A program made the translations under genes and the position numbers. Positions 5,941 through 14,233 of a stretch of DNA of 18,933 nt are shown in pieces (position 1 is the first letter of the stretch; every line of letters starts with the position of its first letter). Source of the stretch: RGIG250 sp964540025 (lineage in GTDB: Bacteria; Bacillota; Negativicutes; Selenomonadales; Selenomonadaceae); assembly GCA_964540025.1 (NCBI GenBank), contig CAZIKQ010000035.1, positions 1-18,933 on the forward strand, written 5' to 3'. The notes under the pieces are model-generated. The model was not told the origin of the DNA, made no database searches, and saw nothing but the letters and a program-made list of their open reading frames with translations.

Positions 5941-6288
5941 TCAGCGATGAAACGGTCTGGGGCCGGGACGATGATGCGGCGGCCGGTGGAAATGTCCTGG
6001 CGGCGGCGGAGGCGGCCGGTGAAAATGTCCCGGCATTGACCAGTGAAAGTGCCAGGGCCCTGGCGGCGGCCGATGGAAAGGTCTTGGTTTTGGTCGGTGG
6101 TGTCCCGGCCTATGATGTTTGATTTCGATTTGACGGTCTTCGGGGTCATGGCCCGGCAGCTGATGCTTTTCCTTGATCTGATGGATCACAGCTGGCTTAT
6201 CAGCCGGTTTGGGAGCGGCTCCCGCAGTCATTGCCGTCCCGGCGCAGAATACCGCGGCCATAAAGGCGGCAAGAATCTTTTTCCTCAC
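5941..6288 (-). CDS. Exported His/Pro-rich small protein
   Basis: This protein of about 115 residues begins with a Sec signal peptide: MRKKILAAFMAAVFCAG, cleavage likely after the TAGA of AMTAGAAP. The mature part is almost entirely His, Pro, Arg, Gly and Phe. It has 17 His, none of them in the signal peptide, and an 11-residue repeat PGHFHRPPPPP whose DNA repeats at 33-base spacing (5979 and 6012). The frame extends to a TTG at 6297, but AAGGAG at 6303-6298 is 9 bases before the GTG at 6288, which is preferred. His-rich exported proteins often bind Zn, Ni or Cu, so periplasmic metal buffering is the simplest guess. The coding sense is supported by the good ribosome site, the signal peptide and the terminator just after the stop. 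Confidence 0.72.
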   Translation of the reverse strand: MRKKILAAFMAAVFCAGTAMTAGAAPKPADKPAVIHQIKEKHQLPGHDPEDRQIEIKHHRPGHHRPKPRPFHRPPPGPWHFHWSMPGHFHRPPPPPPGHFHRPPHHRPGPRPFHR

Positions 6289-6395
6289 GATCACCAACTC
6301 CTTCCAGCTGTGGTTGAAATCTTTATTGCTCTTGAAGTATAGCCGCTCTCCATTAGATAAAACTACAGGCAGGATTAAAAGTTTATTAGAAACCC

Positions 6396-7070
6396 TTATT
6401 TATTTTTCTGGGGTGCGTAAAGCCTTTTGTATCGGGCCCGGTCGGACAGGACGCTTTTCACGTAATGGCGGGTTTCGCCGTAGGGTATTTTTTCCACCTC
6501 GGCGAAGCGGTCGCTCCAGCCGTTATTTTCCATCCATTCATGGACGACGGCTGCCCCGGCGTTGTAGGCGGCCAGGGCCAGGATTTCGTTTCCCTCGAAC
6601 ATTTCCAGGAGATGGGCTATATACCAGGTGCCGTAGCGGATATTAAGCTCCGGCTCCCACAGCCGCTCCTCCCGGTAGCTTGTATCCTCCAGCTTGTGGG
6701 CTATCCATTGGGCGGTTTCCGGCATCAGCTGCATGAGCCCCACTGCTCCCCGGTGGGAGGAAACCCTTTGGCGGAATTTGCTTTCATTGTTTATGACGGC
6801 GGCCACGAGATATTCGTCCACGCCCCGCCGGGCCGCTTCCCGTTCGATTGTCAGGTAAAAGGGATAAGGGGCGGAGCTTCTGTACTGATGCTCAAAGAAG
6901 GGCAGAAAATACATATACGCCCCGATAAGGGCGGCGGCCAGGGAAAAAATCAGGGCGTACTTAACGGAGCTCCATCTTTTCTGGCGGCGCTTTTCCCGAC
7001 GGCCAAGCCGCTTGCCGTTCAGCTTTTTCGGTTTTCTTTTCGGTTTCAGTGCCTTTATGGTCAGACGCAT
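6396..7070 (-). CDS. Membrane-anchored lytic transglycosylase (SLT domain)
   Basis: The protein has about 224 residues. It cleaves peptidoglycan glycan strands, forming 1,6-anhydro ends. A very basic N-terminal tail is followed by one membrane anchor (SVKYALIFSLAAALIGAYMY), then an SLT domain facing outward. Numbered from the GTG start, the catalytic Glu is residue 104 in NNESKFRQ, followed by GLMQLMPETAQ and ALAAYNAG, the classic SLT motifs. The start is uncertain. ATG at 7070 overlaps the end of coaE by 10 bases; a GTG at 7094 adds eight residues (232 in all). Neither has a strong ribosome site, and coupling to coaE favours 7070. It is the last gene of the polA operon, a position typical in Negativicutes genomes as I recall them. 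Confidence 0.88.
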   Translation of the reverse strand: MRLTIKALKPKRKPKKLNGKRLGRREKRRQKRWSSVKYALIFSLAAALIGAYMYFLPFFEHQYRSSAPYPFYLTIEREAARRGVDEYLVAAVINNESKFRQRVSSHRGAVGLMQLMPETAQWIAHKLEDTSYREERLWEPELNIRYGTWYIAHLLEMFEGNEILALAAYNAGAAVVHEWMENNGWSDRFAEVEKIPYGETRHYVKSVLSDRARYKRLYAPQKNK

Positions 7071-7669
7071 TGAGCTGCGTTTAGCCTTTCCCACGCTTTA
7101 AGGACGAGATTGCGTGTTTCTTCCATGGTTCCTGAATTGTCGATTACCGTGTCCGCCCGGCGGATTTTTTCCGCCAAAGCCATCTGGCTGTTGATCCTGT
7201 CTTGGGCCAGCTTTTCCGAAAGGCCGTTCCGCTTCATCAGCCTTTCCAGCTGCACCCGGGGGGATACGGAAACCACCCAGACGATCCCGCAGAGGTTCTC
7301 CCAGCCTGCCTCAAAGAGCAGGGGAACGTCAATGACGGCGATCCCTGCTCCCTGCTTTGCCAGTCCCTCCAGGCAGCTTTCCATCCGGCCCCGGATCAGG
7401 GGATGGGTCACGCTGTCCATCCAGCGGCGTTCCATTTTGTTCCGGAAGACCATTTCCCCGATGGCGGCCCGGTTCAATGAGCCGTCCGGCCCCAGGGCAA
7501 TCTCCGGGCCGAAATGCTCCAAAAAGGCATTGTAGACTGGCTGTCCCTTTTCCGCCAGGGCGATGGCTATTGCGTCCGCATCCACGATCGGCGCCCCCAG
7601 CTCCCTGAGATGTGAGGAAACGGTGGATTTGCCGCAGGCGATTCCCCCGGTAAGCCCCAGTACAATCAT
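7061..7669 (-). CDS. coaE: Dephospho-CoA kinase
   Basis: The 202-residue protein phosphorylates the 3'-OH of dephospho-CoA, the last step of coenzyme A synthesis. The P-loop GLTGGIACGKS is at residues 5-15, followed by the DADAIA motif near residue 30 and VIDVPLLFEAGWE (lid/CoA region). Length is normal for the family. The open frame runs further upstream to 7867, but the upstream part lies over mutM and lacks family similarity. ATG 7669 is preceded by AGGAGAGGAACC and begins exactly at the conserved MIVLGLTGG. It starts 10 bases after the mutM stop and overlaps the transglycosylase start, so the genes are co-transcribed. Confidence 0.95.
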   Translation of the reverse strand: MIVLGLTGGIACGKSTVSSHLRELGAPIVDADAIAIALAEKGQPVYNAFLEHFGPEIALGPDGSLNRAAIGEMVFRNKMERRWMDSVTHPLIRGRMESCLEGLAKQGAGIAVIDVPLLFEAGWENLCGIVWVVSVSPRVQLERLMKRNGLSEKLAQDRINSQMALAEKIRRADTVIDNSGTMEETRNLVLKAWERLNAAQCV

Positions 7670-7679
7670 GGTTCCTCTC

Positions 7680-8510
7680 CTATTTCTGGCAAACGGGGCA
7701 AAAATGGGCGCTGCGTCCGCCGATGACCAGCCGCTGTATGGCCGCGCCGCAAACCCGGCAGGGTTTTCCTGTCCGCTGGTAGGCGTACAGGTTTTCCTGA
7801 TGATGGCCGCTTTCTCCGTGGGCGTCCCGGTAGTCGCTGAAGGTGGTGCCGCCGTCGGCGATACCATCCTTTATCACCTTGTTCACCGCTTCATAAAGCC
7901 TGCCGGTTTCCTGCCCGTTCAGGGTTTTGGCCTTCCGCTCCGGATGGATCCCCGCCAGAAACAGGGCTTCATCCGCATAGATATTCCCCAGTCCGGCGAT
8001 GGCCCGCTGGTCAAGGAGAAGGCTTTTGATCTTCGTCTGGCGGGCGGCCAGATAGTCCTGCAAATACTTTTGGGTAAAATCCTTCGTCAGGGGCTCCGGG
8101 CCAAGGGTGTGGAGTCCCTTAATCAGGGAGATTTCCCCCGGAGACGCCAAGTACAATGCCCCCAGGGTCCGCAGGTCGGCAAAAAGCAGGGAGCTTCCGT
8201 CGTCCAGCAGCATTGCCAGCCGGGTATATTTCCGGTCGGTTTTACCTTCCGGGCTGAAATAGAGCTGCCCGGTCATCCGCAGGTGGACGATGAATATATC
8301 TCCGGCCCCATCCAGCTGAAAGCAGAGGTATTTTCCCCGGCGTCTCAGGGACTCTACCCGCCTGCCCTCCAGCCTGGCCACAAAATCCTTTGGGTCAGCC
8401 GGCAGCTTCACCAGCCGCTCCAGCCGCAGGTCCACCTTGGTTATCCGCCGTCCCTCTATGTGGGGGGCAAGGGTTTTTCGTATCGTTTCTACTTCCGGCA
8501 TTTCCGGCAT
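7680..8510 (-). CDS. mutM: Formamidopyrimidine-DNA glycosylase (MutM/Fpg)
   Basis: This 276-residue bifunctional base-excision repair enzyme removes 8-oxoguanine and ring-opened purines and nicks the abasic site. All hallmarks are present. Pro2 and Glu3 (MPEMPEVETIR) become the catalytic N terminus after Met removal. Lys60 is in RRRGKYL. The H2TH region contains GLGNIYADEALF. The C-terminal zinc finger has Cys251, Cys254, Cys271 and Cys274 around GGRSAHF. Start at 8510 is fixed by Pro2 chemistry and by GAGGGTG upstream. It lies 77 bases after polA and 10 bases before coaE; polA and mutM together make a repair pair. Confidence 0.97.
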   Translation of the reverse strand: MPEMPEVETIRKTLAPHIEGRRITKVDLRLERLVKLPADPKDFVARLEGRRVESLRRRGKYLCFQLDGAGDIFIVHLRMTGQLYFSPEGKTDRKYTRLAMLLDDGSSLLFADLRTLGALYLASPGEISLIKGLHTLGPEPLTKDFTQKYLQDYLAARQTKIKSLLLDQRAIAGLGNIYADEALFLAGIHPERKAKTLNGQETGRLYEAVNKVIKDGIADGGTTFSDYRDAHGESGHHQENLYAYQRTGKPCRVCGAAIQRLVIGGRSAHFCPVCQK

Positions 8511-8587
8511 ATTGTCACCCTCTTTTACTTTGCCTCTGCCCGACGTTCCCTGACGCTCTGCCTACCGGGCAAAGGCGATTTCAGTTT

Positions 8588-11053
8588 TTACTTTGCTTCG
8601 GCCCAGTTTTCGCCAAAATTCACCTCTACCGGCAATGGCACCTTCAGCTGCACGGCCTTCTCCATGGCCTCCCGGATCACCCCGGCGGCCGTTTCCTTTT
8701 CTTCGGCGGGCACCTCCAGCACCAGCTCGTCGTGAACCTGTAACAGCAGGCGGCTTTTCAGGCCCGCTTCCTTTATTGCCTTATGGGCGGCGATCATGGC
8801 CAGCTTTATCACGTCGGCGGCCGTCCCCTGAATGGGGGTGTTCATGGCTATCCGCTCCGCGTTGCTCCGGCGATTGAAGTTGTTGCTGCGGATCTCCGGC
8901 AGATCCCGCTGCCGCCCGAAGGCCGTTTCCACCCGGCCGTTTTTATGGGCCGCCGCCACGATTTCATCGAGGAATTTCCTGATGCCGGGGCACTTGGCAA
9001 AATACTGCTCGATGTAGGCGGCCGCTTCCTTGCGGCTGCAACCGATGCTCTTTGCCAGGCCGAAGTCGCTTATGCCGTAGACGATGCCGAAATTCACCGC
9101 CTTCGCCCGCCGCCGCTCTTCGGGGGTTACTTCTTCAATGGGGCGGCCAAAGACCTCCGCCGCCGTTCGGGCGTGAATGTCCTCGCCGCTGTTAAAGGCG
9201 GTCAGGAAGCTCCTGTCCTCCGACAGGTGGGCCAGGATCCGCAGCTCGATCTGGGAATAGTCGGCGGACATGAGGTAATTGTAACCGGCGGCTTTGTCCG
9301 GCCGGAACAGGCGGCGGATTTCCCGGCCGTCCTCCGTCCGGACTGGAATATTCTGCAAATTGGGGGCTGTGCTGGAGAGACGGCCGGTGGCGGCCACCGT
9401 CTGATTGAAGGTGGTATGGATCCGGCCGTCCGGCCCGATGAGGGGCTCCAGTCCGTCCAGATAGGTGGATTTCAGCTTTGCCCAATGGCGGAAGGTGAGG
9501 ATTTTCCCGATTATGGGATGGAAGGGGGCAAGGTTTTCCAATACGTCCACGCTGGTGGAGTAGCCGGTCTTTGTTTTCTTCTCCACCGGCAGGGCCAGCT
9601 TTTCAAAGAGTATCTCCCCCAGCTGTTTGGGGGAATTGACGTTGAAGCTTTCTCCCGCCAGCTGGTAGATCTCCGCCTGGAGTCTGTCCAGCCGCTGAGC
9701 GGCGGCAGTACTGCCGGCCTTCAGCGCCTCCCGGTCCACGAGGATACCGGCTTTTTCCATCTCCGCCAGTACGCCGGTGAGGGGCCGTTCCAGCCGGGTG
9801 TATACCTCCCAGAGCTTTGAGGGGTTCTCCTCCGGCCCCCGCAATCTTTCGTATATTGCCCCGCCCAGCTTCTCCTCCAGCTTCGCAAGCTCCCCGTGAA
9901 CCCCATAGCGGGCCGCCAGCCGCTCCAGGCTGTAGTCCCCCTCATTGGGACTCACCAGGTAAGCTCCCAGGGAAAGATCAAGGACGTTTTCCCGTTCCAG
10001 CTCCTTTGCCCTCTCCGGATCCTGGTGGTACAGGGCTTTCAGGTCGTAAACCACCGGCACGGGACAGGGAGGATATTCCCGTTCGTCAAAGAGGGCTGTT
10101 CCTTCATCCGCTGCCGCTTCCTCGTCAATCAGCTCCGGAGATGATTTTGCCGCCCTTTGGGCTTTTATCTCCGCCGCGTACTGCCGGGCGAAGCTCCTGC
10201 CTACGGCATTCAGCCCGTATTTGCGGCAAAAGGCGGCCATCCTTTCCCCATCGGGCTTTATGGCCAGCTCCCCGAAGCCGCTGAATATGCCCTCCAAGGG
10301 GGCCCGGCGGACGATGGCGGCCAAATCCTTGCTGAGCCTTGCCTGCTCTGCGTTGGCGGCGAGGTTTTCCTGAAGCTTTTTCCCTTTGATGTCCGGTATA
10401 TGCTCCAGCACGTTTTCAAGGGTTCCGTATTCCTGCAGGAGCTTCAGGGCGGTTTTCGGCCCCACCCCCGGCACGCCGGGAATGTTGTCGGAGCTGTCCC
10501 CCATGAGGCCCTTCAGATCGATGAGGGCATGGGGTTTAAGTCCGCCGTACTCCCGGGCGAACGCCGCCTCGTCATAGGTGACGGTATCCGATATTCCCCG
10601 CTTCGTGTAGATGACCTTTACCCGCTCCCCGATGAGCTGCAAGGCGTCCCGGTCGCCGGTAACGATGAAGCTTTCGATCTCCCCCCGGTCCTCCGCCGCC
10701 CTTGACAGGGCGCCCAGGATGTCGTCCGCCTCGTAATCCTCCAGCTCCAGAAAGCGGATGCCCCAGGCGTTCATCATTTCTTCCAGAATCGGAACCTGAC
10801 ACTTGAATTCCTCCGGCGTGGCTCCCCGGGTCCCCTTATATTCGGGAAACATTCTGGTCCGGAAGGACTGACGGCTCTTGTCAAAGGCTACCGCCATCAT
10901 GTCCGGCTGGTGCTCCCTGATTAGCCTGAGCAGCATATTGGCAAAGCCGGTCACCGCGTTGGTATAATCTCCCCCGGGGCCCGTAAGCAGCGGCAGGGCA
11001 AAGAAGGCCCGGAACAGCAGGCTGCTGCCGTCCAGCAGGAATAATTTCTTCAT
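8588..11053 (-). CDS. polA: DNA polymerase I with degenerate proofreading domain
   Basis: The protein has 821 residues from ATG 11053 (a TTG at 11071 would add six). It fills repair gaps and removes Okazaki primers. Residues 1-290 are the 5'-nuclease, with LLDGSSLLFRAFF, YEADD (near 107), VTGDRDALQL and GDSSDNIPGVPGVGPK. Residues about 425-821 are the family A polymerase: motif A DYSQIELR (Asp598), O-helix RRAKAVNFGIVYG (near 648-660), motif C QVHDELVLE (Asp775, Glu776). The middle domain, about 300-420, is shortened. The exo I Asp-x-Glu motif is absent, the exo III Tyr/Asp site is lost, and only a VVYDLKAL trace of exo II remains, so 3'-5' proofreading is almost surely lost. First gene of the operon with mutM, coaE and the transglycosylase. 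Confidence 0.96.
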   Translation of the reverse strand: MKKLFLLDGSSLLFRAFFALPLLTGPGGDYTNAVTGFANMLLRLIREHQPDMMAVAFDKSRQSFRTRMFPEYKGTRGATPEEFKCQVPILEEMMNAWGIRFLELEDYEADDILGALSRAAEDRGEIESFIVTGDRDALQLIGERVKVIYTKRGISDTVTYDEAAFAREYGGLKPHALIDLKGLMGDSSDNIPGVPGVGPKTALKLLQEYGTLENVLEHIPDIKGKKLQENLAANAEQARLSKDLAAIVRRAPLEGIFSGFGELAIKPDGERMAAFCRKYGLNAVGRSFARQYAAEIKAQRAAKSSPELIDEEAAADEGTALFDEREYPPCPVPVVYDLKALYHQDPERAKELERENVLDLSLGAYLVSPNEGDYSLERLAARYGVHGELAKLEEKLGGAIYERLRGPEENPSKLWEVYTRLERPLTGVLAEMEKAGILVDREALKAGSTAAAQRLDRLQAEIYQLAGESFNVNSPKQLGEILFEKLALPVEKKTKTGYSTSVDVLENLAPFHPIIGKILTFRHWAKLKSTYLDGLEPLIGPDGRIHTTFNQTVAATGRLSSTAPNLQNIPVRTEDGREIRRLFRPDKAAGYNYLMSADYSQIELRILAHLSEDRSFLTAFNSGEDIHARTAAEVFGRPIEEVTPEERRRAKAVNFGIVYGISDFGLAKSIGCSRKEAAAYIEQYFAKCPGIRKFLDEIVAAAHKNGRVETAFGRQRDLPEIRSNNFNRRSNAERIAMNTPIQGTAADVIKLAMIAAHKAIKEAGLKSRLLLQVHDELVLEVPAEEKETAAGVIREAMEKAVQLKVPLPVEVNFGENWAEAK

Positions 11054-11071
11054 AAATGTCACCATCTTCAA

Positions 11072-11465
11072 AAGTTCTCTTTATATTGGCCGGGAAGCAA
11101 TGTATAATAATGTATAATTGAGAGAGTTTACCGTAAAATCCGGTCTGCTTATTCATCCCTCAGTCAGTAGCTTATTTGCTCGCCCAACTTACAAGGCAGC
11201 CACCACTCGAAGCCTCCCCTGTAGGGGAGGTGGCGGCGTAGCCGCCGGAGGGGTGACAGACCAGCCAAACGGCTTTTTTATGAACATCCTCAGTCGATTA
11301 CGCCGACAGTCCTCTCAATGAGATCTATCGGCATTCGATCCTCTCCATTATACCATTGAACCCATGATATGAAAAGTCTGCCGGATATTCTGCCCGTTCA
11401 CTCGACGGTCAGTTTTTCGGCAAAAGAACCCCATCCGAAACAAATAATAAATCGAAGGTGATTTT
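11072..11465. other. 394-base gap between polA and brnQ, with repeats
   Basis: No gene is supported here. The polA-proximal end is AT-rich (TATAATAATGTATAAT at 11103-11118), giving overlapping -10-like hexamers on the minus strand; TTTACG with TACATT at 17 bases is the best minus-strand pair, but weak. The middle (about 11130-11340) holds hairpin repeats listed separately. Bases 11341-11453 show nothing clear before the brnQ ribosome site. Confidence 0.5.
11150..11340. repeat. Cluster of dispersed hairpin repeat copies
   Basis: The core is CCTCCCC-TGTA-GGGGAGG (11213-11230) followed by GGCGGC-GTA-GCCGCC (11232-11246) and GGAGGGGTGACAG. This resembles a repeat family common between genes of gut Firmicutes (CCCCTCAG..., GC hairpin, CTCCCCTACAGGGGAG). 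More degenerate pieces flank it: CCCTCAGTCAGTAGCTT at 11158-11174, and ATCCTCAGTCGATTACGCCG at 11285-11304 followed by ACAGTCCTCTC. Related copies lie at 17803-17858 and 18859-18930. No coding capacity is seen. Confidence 0.6.
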
Positions 11466-12836
11466 TTGAAACGCAATTTAACAGTAAGGGAAACCCTGAT
11501 GATTGCCAGTATGCTCTTCGGAATGTTCTTCGGGGCGGGAAATATGATCTTCCCCGCCGCCCTTGGGGTGGCCGCCGGAAATAATATCCTGTACGCCTTC
11601 GGGGGGATGTTCCTGACGGCGGTGGGCCTGCCCCTGTTGGCGGTAGCCGCTCTGGGCATCACGAGAACCGGCAGCGTTTTGGAAATCGGGGCGAAGGTCA
11701 GCCGAAAATTCGGGCTCCTGTTCAGCCTGCTCCTTTACCTGACTATCGGTCCGCTGTTTGCAGTCCCCCGCTGCGCCAGCACCTCCTTTGCCATCGGCGC
11801 GGTGTCTTTAGGGGACGGCTTTGACCCCGCCGTTGCTCTGGCGGTTTTCTCCCTGCTGTTTTTTGCCGCCGTTTTCGTTTTTTCCCGTCATCCCGGGGGA
11901 CTCATGACCTGGATCGGCAAATACTTAAATCCCCTTTTCCTCCTGCTGCTGTTCTGCCTGATCGCCGCGGCCCTGCTTCAGCCGGTTTCCCCGCTGGCGG
12001 CGGCGGCGCCCGCGGGAAAATACCTCCAGGCAGGCTATGCTTTTGCCGGAGGCTTCCTCGAGGGCTACAATACCCTTGACGCCCTGGCGGGGCTCGCCTT
12101 CGGCATTGTTGTGGTAGACGCCGTCAGGGCCTCCGGGGTGGAGGAAGCTGACGCCGTGGCGGGAGCCACCATCCGGGCCGGTTTTTTCAGCTGCCTCTTC
12201 ATGGGGTTCGTCTATCTGCTCCTGGCGGTGGTCTCCGCCCAGAGCGCGCCCCTTTGCGGCGATTGTAAAAACGGCAGCGAAATCCTGGGAGTAATTGCCC
12301 ATCATTATTTTGGCAGCGGCGGCGCTCTGCTCCTCTTTGCCATTGTGACGATGGCCTGCCTGAAAACGGCCATCGGCCTTGTTACCAGCTGCGCCGAAGC
12401 CTTTGCCCAAATGTTTCCCGGCGGGCCGGGCTATCGCTTCTGGTCCCTGGTTTTCATTCTCGCTTCCATGCTGATTGCTAATCTGGGCCTGACCACCATC
12501 GTCACCTGGTGCGTTCCCGTGCTGATGTTCCTGTATCCGCTGGCTATCGCCCTGATCCTGCTGGCCATTCTGGGGGAGTGGCTGAAATTTGGCAAAGCCG
12601 TGTATCTGTCCGTGATGAGCCTGACGGCGGCGGAGGCGGCTTTTGATTTTGCTCATACCATGATTCCTTTGCTGAGGGAGGACAGCAGTCTCCGGCCGCT
12701 GTTTTTATGGGCCTCCGGCCTGGCGGTGGAGTATCTGCCCTTCTTTGCGGAGGGGCTCGGCTGGCTGGCGCCTGCCCTGGCCGGACTCCTGCTGGGGATG
12801 CTCCTGGATAAACGGGAGAAAGAGGGCTCCCGGTGA
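11466..12836 (+). CDS. brnQ: Branched-chain amino acid transporter BrnQ (LIVCS family)
   Basis: The 456-residue inner-membrane protein has about 12 hydrophobic segments. BrnQ carriers take up Leu, Ile and Val coupled to Na+ or H+. The N terminus carries the family signature around MLFGMFFGAGNMIFPAALG, with GPLFAVPRCASTSFAIG near residue 100 and GFLEGYNTLDALAGLAFGI in the middle. Length is near the family norm. The start is TTG at 11466: GAAGGTG ends 5 bases before it and the conserved N terminus begins there; no ATG precedes the conserved core. It is monocistronic on the plus strand and convergent with the FliB-type gene. Base composition is as GC-rich as the polA operon, so it is probably native. 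Confidence 0.95.
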   Translation: MKRNLTVRETLMIASMLFGMFFGAGNMIFPAALGVAAGNNILYAFGGMFLTAVGLPLLAVAALGITRTGSVLEIGAKVSRKFGLLFSLLLYLTIGPLFAVPRCASTSFAIGAVSLGDGFDPAVALAVFSLLFFAAVFVFSRHPGGLMTWIGKYLNPLFLLLLFCLIAAALLQPVSPLAAAAPAGKYLQAGYAFAGGFLEGYNTLDALAGLAFGIVVVDAVRASGVEEADAVAGATIRAGFFSCLFMGFVYLLLAVVSAQSAPLCGDCKNGSEILGVIAHHYFGSGGALLLFAIVTMACLKTAIGLVTSCAEAFAQMFPGGPGYRFWSLVFILASMLIANLGLTTIVTWCVPVLMFLYPLAIALILLAILGEWLKFGKAVYLSVMSLTAAEAAFDFAHTMIPLLREDSSLRPLFLWASGLAVEYLPFFAEGLGWLAPALAGLLLGMLLDKREKEGSR

Positions 12837-12852
12837 GTCCGCAGCAGCTTGG

Positions 12853-12871
12853 AAAATTGCCGGGCAATTTT
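12853..12871 (+). terminator. Short hairpin just after brnQ
   Basis: AAAATTGC (12853-12860), loop CGG, GCAATTTT (12864-12871), starting 17 bases after the stop codon. It could serve as a first, weaker terminator before the long hairpin at 12886-12941, or as a 3'-end stabiliser. Confidence 0.45.
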
Positions 12872-12885
12872 TGCTGGTTGCCATT

Positions 12886-12941
12886 CAAAAGAAAAGGCTG
12901 CCGCCTGATGAGCTTTCATCAGGCGACAGCCCTTTCTTTTG
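12886..12941. terminator. Long terminator shared by brnQ and the FliB-type gene
   Basis: A 26-position stem (12886-12911 with 12916-12941) has a GCTT loop and A/T-rich outer arms. The only two imperfect positions (12895/12932 and 12901/12926) are A-C or C-A mismatches in plus-strand RNA but G-U wobbles in minus-strand RNA. The structure is therefore fully paired for the leftward transcript and best suited to end the FliB-type gene, while still strong for brnQ. Confidence 0.85.
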
Positions 12942-12969
12942 TTTATCCGGCATTGGAACGCCTCTGCGT

Positions 12970-14145
12970 TTACAGCCAAATCAGCTTCTGAATGAGCGCC
13001 ATTGGCGTATCCCGGTATTTTTCCGCCAGCCGGCTCAATACCTCCGCATATCCTTTCGTATGGTCGGCCACCTTGCAGTATTCTCCCGCCGTCCTGATAA
13101 ATTCCCGGGGGCTCAGGGAGCCACCTGCTTTCCGATAGGCATTGAAAAGCCAGTACCGCCACAGGGCCCAGCTCTGCAAAAAAATCAGGTAATTGTGCAT
13201 CAGAGTGTCGTCTATCCGGAAGGGATAGCCATGGTGGATAAATTCCTGCGCCAGAAGGTTATCCAGCATATTGTCGCCGGTTGCATCCGGGGTGAAGTGA
13301 ACCGCCGGGCAGTGGGCCGAAAGCTTCAGGAAGTCCTTTTGCAAAGCAGAATCCGGCAGAATATCCTTTGCTCTCAGCCCATTGATCAATTCCTCCATAA
13401 AGGCGGCGTGCCCCTCCCCATCAAAGGCAAAAGCCCCGAAGACAGGGCGGAGCTCCTGCTGGAAGTTCTCGGTCTGATATGTTTTGGTAAGGTCGGCCAC
13501 GAGCTCGATGGCATTTTCCTGCTTCAGCAGCTCATCGGCCCTGTCCAGGTAAAGTCCCAGAATAAACAACCGCTGCTCTCGGGCGTAGGTTTTGTTTTGC
13601 AGGATGGATATTCCGCCCAGGACAATCCCTTCAATCAGCTGGGAAAGGGCTTCGGACTTCTCATCACATTCAAAATTCAGGGTCTGCCAGCCGGTATCCT
13701 CCCCCGACCGGTCAACCGGCTCCAGGGTCATGGCTCCGGCTGACAGCAGGGCCAGTCTGGCGGCCACCGGACAGACCATGCTCAATGACCTGAGCTGAAA
13801 GCCGTACAGCTGGACCAGGTGCCGGGGAAAGCTACGGCAGGTTTGGGACAGGGCTTCCGCCCCATAGTTCCGCTGGATATGGCACAGCAAATCATTGCAG
13901 AGGAAGGGGCAGACCTTTGCCTGGGTCATTTTGATCAGGCGGCCGCTGCCACCGGGCAGATTTTTGATGTTATCGAGAATAAATTTTTCGCCGGCCGGAT
14001 CTTCCAGCCGCCGGTACTTTTCGTAAGTCTCGTCATCGACGGTAATATCCCAGGCCCGGCAGCACAGGGAATCGCACTGTGAACCGTCACAGAGAAATTT
14101 TGAAACATATTGGGGCTGCCAGGCAAAATCCGCTGAATTGGTCAT
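12970..14145 (-). CDS. fliB: Flagellin lysine-N-methylase FliB-like protein
   Basis: This 391-residue protein matches FliB-type enzymes, which methylate lysines on flagellin; related proteins carry a YkgJ-type Cys cluster thought to bind metal or iron-sulfur. The cluster is complete: Cys19, Cys24, Cys28 and Cys29 in CDGSQCDSLCCRAWD, Cys79, Cys83 and Cys88 around KVCPFLCNDLLCHI, and Cys103 in QTCRSFPRHL. The rest is alpha-helical with no membrane segment. Start ATG at 14145 follows GGATGGTATC. It lies 88 bases downstream of a GNAT acetyltransferase on the same strand. No flagellin gene is in the window. Family is clear; the actual substrate is inferred. Confidence 0.85.
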   Translation of the reverse strand: MTNSADFAWQPQYVSKFLCDGSQCDSLCCRAWDITVDDETYEKYRRLEDPAGEKFILDNIKNLPGGSGRLIKMTQAKVCPFLCNDLLCHIQRNYGAEALSQTCRSFPRHLVQLYGFQLRSLSMVCPVAARLALLSAGAMTLEPVDRSGEDTGWQTLNFECDEKSEALSQLIEGIVLGGISILQNKTYAREQRLFILGLYLDRADELLKQENAIELVADLTKTYQTENFQQELRPVFGAFAFDGEGHAAFMEELINGLRAKDILPDSALQKDFLKLSAHCPAVHFTPDATGDNMLDNLLAQEFIHHGYPFRIDDTLMHNYLIFLQSWALWRYWLFNAYRKAGGSLSPREFIRTAGEYCKVADHTKGYAEVLSRLAEKYRDTPMALIQKLIWL

Positions 14146-14233
14146 GATACCATCCGTCCTGTCAGGTTACTTTACTACAATATGACTTGTAAAAAAACGG
14201 CCGGAAAGAAACCGCTGTTCCCTGCCGCTGCTC

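Noticed and set aside
7670..7867. N-terminal extension of coaE
   Set aside because: These 66 codons overlap mutM out of frame; the conserved CoaE start and ribosome site are at 7669.
8522..8605. Apparent duplication of the polA 3' end (TTTTACTTTGC twice)
   Set aside because: Only about 18 bases with several mismatches; too short to separate from chance in this composition.
7563..8735. 390-residue plus-strand frame
   Set aside because: It lies opposite coaE, mutM and the end of polA, all with full catalytic motifs; composition artefact of GC-rich codons.
8783..9820. 345-residue plus-strand frame
   Set aside because: Antisense of polA polymerase motifs, with no ribosome site or family.
11263..11279. 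AGCC-AAAC-GGCT followed by TTTTTT as a plus-strand terminator
   Set aside because: A four-base stem is too weak and no plus-strand gene precedes it; more likely part of the repeat cluster.
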